From contig NZ_QNUM01000001.1 in the NCBI RefSeq assembly GCF_003574655.1, positions 1 to 64,000 of the forward strand: a DNA stretch of 64,000 nucleotides, read 5' to 3'. The notes under the pieces were generated by a model that made no database searches, was not told where the DNA came from, and was given only the letters and a program-made list of their open reading frames with translations. The DNA is from Cohaesibacter haloalkalitolerans (lineage in GTDB: Bacteria > Pseudomonadota > Alphaproteobacteria > Rhizobiales > Cohaesibacteraceae). Each line of letters begins with the position of its first letter. Within the stretch, counting starts at the first letter, position 1. Position numbers and translations under genes: made by a program. Shown one piece after another: positions 47,460 to 54,412 of this stretch.

Positions 47460-48200
47460 ATGGATATTGTTGATCACAAGATCAAAGTCCGCGAGCGCGT
47501 TTGGCGCGAGTTGCGCAAGGTCGCTGTTCCCGACAGCCGCTTCCACTTCGATTTTGGCGAATTCATCGCCGATTTCGAAGGCGGCGAAGCAGCAGTTCAG
47601 CGGCTGGTTGACCATGAATACTACCAGAAATCGAACTATATCTTCATCACGCCGGACAACTGCCTCGACCGCCTGCGCCTCAAGGCGCTGGAAGACGGCA
47701 AGACGGTGCTGATGACGACCTATTCGATCAAGCGCGGCTTCTGGCTGCTCGATCCGAAGACGATTGCTCCGGAGCTCTATCTCTATGCCTCGACACTGGA
47801 CGGCATGGAACGGGTTGGCCGACCGGTCAGCCTCAAGGAGCTCGCCGAGATGCCAAAGGTCGACTATATGGTCACCGGCACGGGCGCCATCAACACCAAG
47901 GGCATCCGCTTCGGCAAGGGCCATGGCTTCTTCGACAGCGAATGGGGCATGCTCTACCAGATCGGTCGGATCTCCACCGAAACCCCGTCGGCAGCCGTGG
48001 TGCATGATTGCCAGCTGCTGGAAGAGGAACTGACGCCGGATGTCTATGACACGGTTGCCGACGCCATCTTCACACCGACCCGGACCATTCTGGTCGATGG
48101 GCCACACAAGCCGACCTGCGGTATTCTGTGGGACCGTCTCGATCCGGTGATGTTCGAGACCATTCCGCCGCTGCAGGAACTCAAAGCCATGGGCCTGTGA
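47460..48200 (+). CDS. 5-formyltetrahydrofolate cyclo-ligase-like protein, copy 2 (COG0212 type)
   Basis: Protein of 246 residues, paralogue of the 43322 gene with the same overall layout (IKVRERVWRELRKVAVPDSRFHFDFGEFI at the start and GIRFGKGHGFFDSEWGML in the loop). Similarity between the copies is clear throughout but they are not near-identical, so the duplication is old or they diverged in role. It closes the operon, 20 bases after the permease, with CGGAG upstream. Neither copy has a signal peptide, so both act in the cytoplasm on what the importer delivers or on its products. Confidence 0.85.
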   Translation: MDIVDHKIKVRERVWRELRKVAVPDSRFHFDFGEFIADFEGGEAAVQRLVDHEYYQKSNYIFITPDNCLDRLRLKALEDGKTVLMTTYSIKRGFWLLDPKTIAPELYLYASTLDGMERVGRPVSLKELAEMPKVDYMVTGTGAINTKGIRFGKGHGFFDSEWGMLYQIGRISTETPSAAVVHDCQLLEEELTPDVYDTVADAIFTPTRTILVDGPHKPTCGILWDRLDPVMFETIPPLQELKAMGL

Positions 48201-48320
48201 GCTGACCAAAGGCGCATCTGGCCAAATACCTCGTATTGCGGCAGAGCCGTGTTTAAGCGCTCTATCCAGCCTTATATCCGTTTCGTGAAGGGTCCCCGCA
48301 GGTCTCCTGACACCGAAGGA

Positions 48321-48360
48321 AAGGCCCGTGTGACCCCTCTCGCACGGGCCTTTTCCTGTT
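48321..48360 (+). terminator. Terminator of the RpiR-controlled operon
   Basis: Ten-base stem AAGGCCCGTG (48321-48330) with CACGGGCCTT (48343-48352), 12-base loop, followed by TTCCTGTTTTC. It is 120 bases past the last stop. The convergent LysR gene ends 50 bases further. Confidence 0.85.
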
Positions 48361-48409
48361 TTCGAGCCAGCCCATCGCGTATCCTGATCCTGAGGCCTTG
48401 CGAGCAGCC

Positions 48410-49339
48410 TCACACCTCGCCCTTGCCCATGAGGGGAATGATCGAGCCATCGACCGCACACTCTGCCACCCGCTCGCGCAGCATCTCGGTCAGGCGCAGA
48501 ACCATCGGGTCAGGATCATCATCGCGATGGCGAATTACCCCGAATGCCACCCAGCGGGTGGGCGACAGGGGACGGGTGGTAATCAGCCGGTCATCCATGG
48601 CCAGCACGCTCAGCCGATCAATGATGGTCACTCCGGCACCGTTGGCAACAAGATACTGGGCCATCTGCGAAGACCCGGCCAGCACTTCGTGCTCGATCCG
48701 CACGTCATGGGCATCGAACAGGGCGTCGGTCTGGCGCCGCAGCAACATGCCCGGAAATTGCTGCACCAGCGGCACGGTCGCCAGATCCTGAAGGGTCACC
48801 ACCTCCTTCCGGGCAAAGGGATGGTCGGTGGGCATCAGCACCTCCAGCACCGTCCGGCCGATCGGCGTGCTCTCCGCAGCCCAGTGGGTGATAGGGACGT
48901 TGCCGAACCCCAGGTCATACTCCCGCCCGTTGATCCAGCTTTCGATATCCCGGTGCGACCGGATGTCGAGAGACAGTTTGACGTCGGGATTCTCGCGCGT
49001 GAACCGGGCGACGACGGGCGCCACCACCGACAGCGCGGCGCGCGGCATGGTCACCATCCGCAGCCGCTTGAGCCGATGGGCGCGGATTTCCTCGGCAATC
49101 CGCGGGATCTCGCTAAGACCGGCCAGAATCCGTCGAGCCTCGCGGTTGAAGGCTTGCCCCTCCTCGGTGAGATAGAGCCGCTGCTTTTCGCGCCGGAACA
49201 GCGAAATATGCAACTCGCTTTCCAGCAGCATGATCAGGCGACTGACCGCAGGCTGGCTCAGGTTCATCACCCGCGCCGCGCCGCTGACTGTTCCTTCCTG
49301 AACGACGGCGTTGAACGCTTGCAGCTCCTTGATATTCAT
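48410..49339 (-). CDS. LysR family regulator
   Basis: Regulator of 309 residues with an N-terminal winged helix (GTVSGAARVMNLSQPAVSRLIMLLESEL) and a periplasmic-binding-like effector domain. It is divergent from the alpha/beta hydrolase - carrier - M20 operon, 118 bases away, the normal arrangement for a LysR activator. It lacks OxyR-type cysteines. The effector is unknown; a substrate of the divergent operon is most likely. Confidence 0.9.
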   Translation of the reverse strand: MNIKELQAFNAVVQEGTVSGAARVMNLSQPAVSRLIMLLESELHISLFRREKQRLYLTEEGQAFNREARRILAGLSEIPRIAEEIRAHRLKRLRMVTMPRAALSVVAPVVARFTRENPDVKLSLDIRSHRDIESWINGREYDLGFGNVPITHWAAESTPIGRTVLEVLMPTDHPFARKEVVTLQDLATVPLVQQFPGMLLRRQTDALFDAHDVRIEHEVLAGSSQMAQYLVANGAGVTIIDRLSVLAMDDRLITTRPLSPTRWVAFGVIRHRDDDPDPMVLRLTEMLRERVAECAVDGSIIPLMGKGEV

Positions 49340-49457
49340 GACGCAACCGATACTTCATCAGCAAATTTTATAATCTTATCGACACCATGCATTATGCATA
49401 TGAACTGCCCGTCTTTACAGTGAAATCATCAAGACACTCAAAGAAACGAGGTACAGC
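49340..49457. promoter_or_regulatory. Divergent LysR control region
   Basis: AT-rich gap containing ATGCATTATGCAT (49387-49399) and a TATAAT sequence near 49367. The first is a repeated palindromic hexamer and a candidate LysR site, though the standard T-N11-A pattern is not unique enough to fix it. Confidence 0.4.
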
Positions 49458-50324
49458 ATGTCCTCACAAGAGCCATCGCCCTGGTCGGCTCCGCTGATGG
49501 AACTGGTCCGGTCCCTGCCAGCGCGGCAGAGCGTGGAGGTCAACGGGCTGCCGATATCCTACCGCTCCATGGGCGAAGGCAGGCCAATTCTCTTTTTGCA
49601 TGGCCTTCTGGGCAGTGCAGACAGCTGGCTGTTTCAGTTGCACGACCTGTCATCCCGCTACCAAATCATTTCGTGGGACGCGCCAGGCTATGGGCAATCC
49701 GCCGAAGTCGAACCGGACATCGAGGTGTTTGCCGAGCAGTTGCGCGGCTTCATCGCGAAACTGGCGCTGCCATCCCTGACCGTTGTCGGCCATTCCATGG
49801 GTGGAACGCTGGCGGCCCGGGTTGCCGCCGACCCTGAGCCGCGGATCGGGCGGGTGATCCTCTCCTGCACGCACCCGGGTTATGGCGAGCCTTTGGATAC
49901 GCCCCCAACCGCCAAACTTGTCGACCGGATCCGCGCACTCAAGGAAGAAGGAGGCGAGGCCTACGGCCGGGAACGGGCCACCAACATGGTCGCCCATCCG
50001 GTGGATCCCTTCGCCCTGGAAACGGCAGCCTATGTCGCCTCAGGCACCAAGGCCGACGGCCTGTTCTCGGCAACGCGGATGCTGCAATTTGCCGATCTGC
50101 GCTCCTTCTACGAGAAGATCACGATCCCGATGCTGGTGCTTTTCGCCCAGAAGGATCCTGTCGTCCGGCCCGAACTTTCCGCCGAACTCAGGGCTCTGAC
50201 ACCACAGGCAACACAAAAGACATTGCCCAACGTGGGCCATGCGCCCTATCTGGAGGACAAGGAAAACTATGAACAGGTCATCACATCTTTCATCGAACAT
50301 TCCTCCAGTCATTCCGAGCCATGA
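49458..50324 (+). CDS. Alpha/beta-fold hydrolase
   Basis: Hydrolase of 288 residues. The oxyanion motif HGLLGSADSW, nucleophile elbow VVGHSMGGTLA and late NVGHAPYLEDKE (His) give the catalytic triad, with Asp probably in AQKDPVV. No signal peptide. Esterases, lactonases and C-C hydrolases share this pattern, so the substrate is not decidable. First gene of an operon with a DcuC-type carrier and an M20 peptidase. Confidence 0.85.
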   Translation: MSSQEPSPWSAPLMELVRSLPARQSVEVNGLPISYRSMGEGRPILFLHGLLGSADSWLFQLHDLSSRYQIISWDAPGYGQSAEVEPDIEVFAEQLRGFIAKLALPSLTVVGHSMGGTLAARVAADPEPRIGRVILSCTHPGYGEPLDTPPTAKLVDRIRALKEEGGEAYGRERATNMVAHPVDPFALETAAYVASGTKADGLFSATRMLQFADLRSFYEKITIPMLVLFAQKDPVVRPELSAELRALTPQATQKTLPNVGHAPYLEDKENYEQVITSFIEHSSSHSEP

Positions 50325-50379
50325 ACGCCCGGATCCATCAGTCACACCTAGACCTGCTTAAAATCTGGGAGGAAAAAGT

Positions 50380-51756
50380 ATGTTAGGTTTTCTCATCGGC
50401 CTTGTTGTCACGATTGTCGTGGCATGGCTCATCATCAAGAAATACCAGTCACACACCGTGCTGCTGCTGGCCGGCCTGCTGCTTCTTGCGCTGACGCTCG
50501 TTGTCGCACCCGAAAGCTCGATTCTGTTCAAGAAGGCCAAGTCGACGGGTCTGTCGCTGTTTGACATCTTCGACTATGTCCGCGGCTCGCTGGCCTATCG
50601 TGCGGCAGGGCTTGGCATGATCATCATGGCGGCCGGTGGCTTTGCCAAATACATGGACCATATCGGGGCCACGGATGCCATGGTCGATGTCGCCATTCGC
50701 CCGCTCAAGCTGCTGAACGCGCCTTACGTGGTGCTGGCGCTTGGCTATGCCGTCGGGCAGGTGCTCAACATCTTCATCCCCAGCGCCGCCGGCCTTGCCA
50801 TGTTGCTGCTGGTCACCTTCTACCCGACCCTTGTCCGGCTGGGCGTCAGCCGCGCAGCAGCGGCTGCCATGATAGGCACCACCGCCGTGCTTGACCTTGG
50901 TCCGGCGTCCGGTGCGTCCAACCTTGCAGCCAAGACCGCCGAGCTTGATGTCGCGGTCTATTTTGCCCAGCATCAGCTGCCGGTAGGCATTGCCGCCATC
51001 ATCGTCATCTCCATCCTGACCTATGTCAGCGCCCGCTATTTCGACAAGAAGGAAGGGCATGTGGTCGAAGCCGAGGCACACGATGTGGATCCGGCCAAGG
51101 CTGATGGCAAGAAGTCCGCACCAGCCTTCTATGCGCTGCTGCCGATGCTGCCGCTAGCGTTGATCCTCGTCTTCTCCAAGCTGCTCATCAGTTCGGTCAA
51201 GCTTGACGTTGTCACCGCCATGCTGATCGGTGCGCTCGTGGGTCTGGTCTGCGAAACCATCCGCCATCGCAATGGCAAGGCTGTCACCAAGGGCTTCATG
51301 GCCTTCTTTGACGGCATGGGCCAGATGTTTGCCCGCATCGTTTCCCTGATCGTCTGTGCCGAGGTATTTGCCGCCGGTCTGACGACCATCGGAATGGTCG
51401 ACTTCCTGATCAACGCGGCCCAAGGGTCTGGTTTCGGTGTCACGGCCATGACCATCGTCATGTGCGCCATGGTCACGGTCATCGCAGTCATCACCGGCTC
51501 CGGCAATGCGGCCTTCTTCTCCTTCGGCCATCTTGCACCCAATATTGCTTCAAGCTTCGGAGCTGCCTCGGTCTCCATGCTGCTGCCGATGCAGCTGACC
51601 GCCGGTCTTGCCCGGTCCATGTCGCCGGTTGCCGGTGTCATCATCGCCGTCAGCGATGCCGGCCAATGCTCCCCTATCGACATCGTCCGTCGCACCGCCC
51701 TGCCTGTTGCAGGCGGCATCCTGACGGTCGTTCTGTTCGGGATCATCTTTGCCTGA
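50380..51756 (+). CDS. DcuC-type C4-dicarboxylate/anaerobic carrier family protein
   Basis: Inner-membrane protein of 458 residues with about 12 hydrophobic segments. Conserved stretches include MIIMAAGGFAKYMDHIGATDAM, SAAGLAMLLLVTFYPTLVRLGVS, TGSGNAAFFSFGHLAPNIA and QLTAGLARSMSPVAGVIIAVS, typical of the DcuC family. DcuC moves succinate and fumarate, but in operons with hydrolases such carriers can import acyl-amino acids or peptides. GGGAGG precedes the ATG. Cotranscribed with an M20 peptidase. Confidence 0.82.
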   Translation: MLGFLIGLVVTIVVAWLIIKKYQSHTVLLLAGLLLLALTLVVAPESSILFKKAKSTGLSLFDIFDYVRGSLAYRAAGLGMIIMAAGGFAKYMDHIGATDAMVDVAIRPLKLLNAPYVVLALGYAVGQVLNIFIPSAAGLAMLLLVTFYPTLVRLGVSRAAAAAMIGTTAVLDLGPASGASNLAAKTAELDVAVYFAQHQLPVGIAAIIVISILTYVSARYFDKKEGHVVEAEAHDVDPAKADGKKSAPAFYALLPMLPLALILVFSKLLISSVKLDVVTAMLIGALVGLVCETIRHRNGKAVTKGFMAFFDGMGQMFARIVSLIVCAEVFAAGLTTIGMVDFLINAAQGSGFGVTAMTIVMCAMVTVIAVITGSGNAAFFSFGHLAPNIASSFGAASVSMLLPMQLTAGLARSMSPVAGVIIAVSDAGQCSPIDIVRRTALPVAGGILTVVLFGIIFA

Positions 51757-51840
51757 CGACTGGTCAAAGACGCTTTGGGGCAGTAGAGTGACGGTCCTCA
51801 CCGGAGCCCTACTCCCCCGACCCTTTCTCAAACGATCAAA

Positions 51841-51859
51841 GGCGGCACCTGATGCCGCC
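51841..51859 (+). promoter_or_regulatory. Hairpin before the M20 gene
   Basis: GGCGGCA and TGCCGCC pair across CCTGA, ending 17 bases before the chosen start. No T-run follows. It may tune expression of the M20 gene relative to the carrier. Confidence 0.45.
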
Positions 51860-51876
51860 CACAAAGAGGCATGACG

Positions 51877-53010
51877 ATGAACCCTGCTGAGCTGGACCTT
51901 GAAGACTTTCTCAAAGATCTCGAATTTCTGGTCAATATCGATAGTGGCAGTGCGGACCTTGATGGCGTCAGTGCCGTGGCCGCCTTTTTCGAAGAGGAAT
52001 TCACCAAGCTCGGCTGGCAGGTCATCCGGCGCGACGTCGGCTCCAACGTTGGCCCGTGCCTTGAAATCCTGAGCCCTGGCAACAGGAACGACCACGACAT
52101 CCTGCTACTCGGCCACATGGATACCGTCTTTCCGAAGGGAACCGCTGCCGAGCGACCATTTCATATCGAAGGCAATCGGGCCTATGGCCCCGGTGTCATG
52201 GACATGAAATCAGGCGATCTCTTTGCCCTCTATCTGGCTCGGCTGTTTCACCGGACGGGAGAGGCCACGCCGTCCATCTGCCTTGCTCTCAACAGTCACG
52301 AGGAAATCGGCTCCGAACAGTCCCGCGGCTGGATTGAGGATCTGGCCCGGCGCAGTCACCATGCCTTCATTCTCGAACCGGGCCGCGCCAATGGCGATCT
52401 GGTCTTCGAACGCAAGGGCACCGGTCGCTATTGCCTCAATTTTCATGGCAAGGCAGCCCATTCCGGAGTTGATCCGCAGAACGGAGCGAGCGCCATCAAT
52501 GAGCTTGCCCACTGGGTGACCGAACTGCACAAGCTGACGGATTTCGAGACCGGCCTGACGCTCAATGTCGGTCTCATCTCGGGCGGGACATCGGTCAATG
52601 CCATTGCAGAATCCGCCGAGGCCGAGGTTGATCTGCGCTTCGTCTCGCAAGATCAGGCCGAGCTGGTCGAGGTCCGCATCCGCGAAATGGCCCAGCATCC
52701 GTTTACCCCGAATGTCACCGTCTCCGTGACCGGCGGCGTTTCCCGCCCGCCGATGAATGCCTCCGATGACGCGCTGGTACTCTGTCGCAAGGTCGATGCC
52801 ATCGCTGCGGAGCTGGGCGTCAGGATCGGCTGGCAGAAAACCGGTGGTGGATCCGATGGCAACTTCACCGCCGATGTCGGCATCCCGACCATTGACGGCA
52901 TGGGGCCGGTAGGTGGTCGGGCACACAGCCGGGAGGAATATCTCGAGGTTGACAGCATCTGCGAACGCTTCGCCCTGCTTGCAGGCATCGTGCGGGCCCT
53001 GAAGGCCTGA
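51877..53010 (+). CDS. M20 family peptidase, glutamate-carboxypeptidase-like
   Basis: Metallohydrolase of about 377 residues. Ligands for two zinc ions are visible: His and Asp in GHMDTVF, Asp in GPGVMDMKSG, the catalytic Glu in NSHEEIGSEQS, Asp/Glu in LEPGR and His near the C-terminus (GRAHSREE). The lid domain insertion follows near residues 180-290. Resembles carboxypeptidase G2 and related aminoacyl hydrolases. Start at 51877 because GAGG is seven bases upstream. The substrate could be an N-acyl or peptidyl amino acid taken up by the DcuC-type carrier. Confidence 0.87.
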   Translation: MNPAELDLEDFLKDLEFLVNIDSGSADLDGVSAVAAFFEEEFTKLGWQVIRRDVGSNVGPCLEILSPGNRNDHDILLLGHMDTVFPKGTAAERPFHIEGNRAYGPGVMDMKSGDLFALYLARLFHRTGEATPSICLALNSHEEIGSEQSRGWIEDLARRSHHAFILEPGRANGDLVFERKGTGRYCLNFHGKAAHSGVDPQNGASAINELAHWVTELHKLTDFETGLTLNVGLISGGTSVNAIAESAEAEVDLRFVSQDQAELVEVRIREMAQHPFTPNVTVSVTGGVSRPPMNASDDALVLCRKVDAIAAELGVRIGWQKTGGGSDGNFTADVGIPTIDGMGPVGGRAHSREEYLEVDSICERFALLAGIVRALKA

Positions 53011-53140
53011 CGGTCGGGCTTCACACGGATCCCCCCTTGCTCTTAGCCCCTCACTTTGGCAGAAACAGCAGACCGTACCTGATCTTCGCTGGCGGCCTTG
53101 TCCATTTGCCTGAAAGGCGGCTCATTCGCCCACAAGCATG

Positions 53141-53449
53141 TCAGAAAAGCGGTTTGGGCGGCTTGCGACAGGGGCCGAGGATCAGCGGCGCTGTCTGGAC
53201 AGTATAGCGGTCGCCGGGCAAAAGATTGCCGGTGTAGCGGATTTCCATGCCCTCATAGGGCGACAGATCCACGGTTCTGCCGTGGGCCCGGACCTTGATA
53301 TGATATCCCCTTTGGCTGATGAATTTGCCTTGCAGCACGCAGCCCTCGATCACGCGCTTGACCGGTGCCGAGGCTTTGGTTGCTTCTATCGGCAGGCACA
53401 GACCGGCGCCTGTTGCCAGCAGGACTGCAATCAACGACAATCTGGACAC
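53141..53449 (-). CDS. Small exported protein of unknown function
   Basis: Not recognised. It has 102 residues with an N-terminal signal peptide (MSRLSLIAVLLATGAGLCLP); the mature part is basic with an RGYHIKVRAHGR stretch and two cysteines. A GTG start preceded by GGAGGGGG supports translation. Probably periplasmic. The neighbours give no functional hint. Confidence 0.6.
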   Translation of the reverse strand: MSRLSLIAVLLATGAGLCLPIEATKASAPVKRVIEGCVLQGKFISQRGYHIKVRAHGRTVDLSPYEGMEIRYTGNLLPGDRYTVQTAPLILGPCRKPPKPLF

Positions 53450-53795
53450 AGTTTCCCCCTCCCCGCATCAGAAATTCCCCCCAAATCTTGCCGAAAAACG
53501 GTTCGGATTGCCATCATCTCTTTGCATGAATGTGTTGGAATTTAACGCGCATAGCTAATTGCAAGTCCAATGCAAAATCGCATATCTCAATTAAAGTATT
53601 GAAATTATGTCATATTTTTGAAAATTTAGACCTCAAGATCCCTGCACCATTGCGCATACCGGGACGCTAAATGCCTCGACATGCACTAAGCGCATGACTG
53701 TCTTGAGGTATCAGTTCTTTTCAGATAGCTCAGAGAGGAGCATAGTCAGGGCATAAGAAAGAAACAAACAAGCCAGACAGTTGAAAGGAAATAAA
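53450..53795. promoter_or_regulatory. Structured AT-rich region before the 44-residue gene
   Basis: The first 180 bases are AT-rich and likely hold a promoter, but no single -35/-10 pair stands out. Bases 53631-53708 are bounded by CCTCAAGA and TCTTGAGG, a perfect eight-base inverted repeat, with an inner CATGC/GCATG hairpin (53680-53696) and a GCGCAT direct repeat. The segment could be a folded leader or a small RNA. Confidence 0.4.
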
Positions 53796-53930
53796 ATGAA
53801 CTTCTTTAACCGCGCATTCGAAAAAGTTGTATCTGCTCGTGAAGAACAGGCTCAGCGTTTTGTAGACGAATACATCTCCGCACACGGCATTGACGCAATG
53901 CTTGGTTCGATCTCCGATCCTCGTGACTAA
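53796..53930 (+). CDS. Small protein of 44 residues
   Basis: A short frame beginning MNFFNRAFEKVVSAREEQ and ending at TAA (53928-53930), with AAAGGA seven bases before the ATG. The sequence is amphipathic and charged with no membrane segment, like short rhizobial proteins that begin MNxFxRxFxxLVxARxxQAxR. A terminator about 125 bases downstream makes it a self-contained unit. Function unknown; it may be an RNA- or regulator-associated peptide, but that is a guess. Confidence 0.75.
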   Translation: MNFFNRAFEKVVSAREEQAQRFVDEYISAHGIDAMLGSISDPRD

Positions 53931-54054
53931 TAGCCACGAGGCTTCTCGAAGCCAGATGAAGAAATAATACTGAAAAGTATTTGCTCATTGCTTCAGAGAA
54001 GCGTCCGGGCGGGAAGAGACAACCGCCTTCGAAAAAATTGATAAAAAGCATACA

Positions 54055-54076
54055 AGTGGGTTCAGCCCGCTTTTTT
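54055..54076 (+). terminator. Terminator after the 44-residue gene
   Basis: AGTGGG and CCCGCT (one G-U pair) close a five-base loop and are followed by six T residues. Typical intrinsic terminator in the plus direction. Confidence 0.8.
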
Positions 54077-54412
54077 AGTGTCCGTATTTCTGCGCGGACA
54101 GCATCTGGTGCATGACAGCCTGCCCTTCACCTGTCACGCCCAATGGCTCGGATGAGACAGATCTCCGGCTGTGCCCCAAAACGCCGTGCGCCTTCCGATT
54201 TCTCCCCGCTACCGTCGCTCCCTGCTGCGCAATCCCCCCAACCTGACACGCAACCATTGTTCATAGTCATGAATTTTCAAAATCATGGCGTGTAACAAAG
54301 AAATATTTACATCCCGATAACGCTGTTACAAATATTTCGTCCGGATCAATGGAATAGTAAGTATTGAAAGTTATTGATATAAATCAAACCCATGTTTCCG
54401 GAACCTATCTGA
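54077..54412. other. Intergenic region before the MHYT-GGDEF-EAL gene
   Basis: No supported gene; a minus-strand frame of 60 codons at 54075-54257 has no ribosome site I trust. GAAATATTT (54300-54308) and AAATATTTC (54330-54338) form an inverted pair, with TGTAAC (54291) and GTTACA (54325) interleaved, in the AT-rich promoter side of the downstream gene. Confidence 0.4.

Noticed and set aside
43322-48200. The two folate-ligase-like genes as housekeeping 5-formyl-THF cyclo-ligases
   Set aside because: The RGGGYYDR loop is absent, there are two copies, and both belong to a regulated import operon.
54075-54257. 60-codon minus-strand frame next to the small-protein terminator
   Set aside because: No convincing ribosome site or similarity, and it overlaps a terminator.
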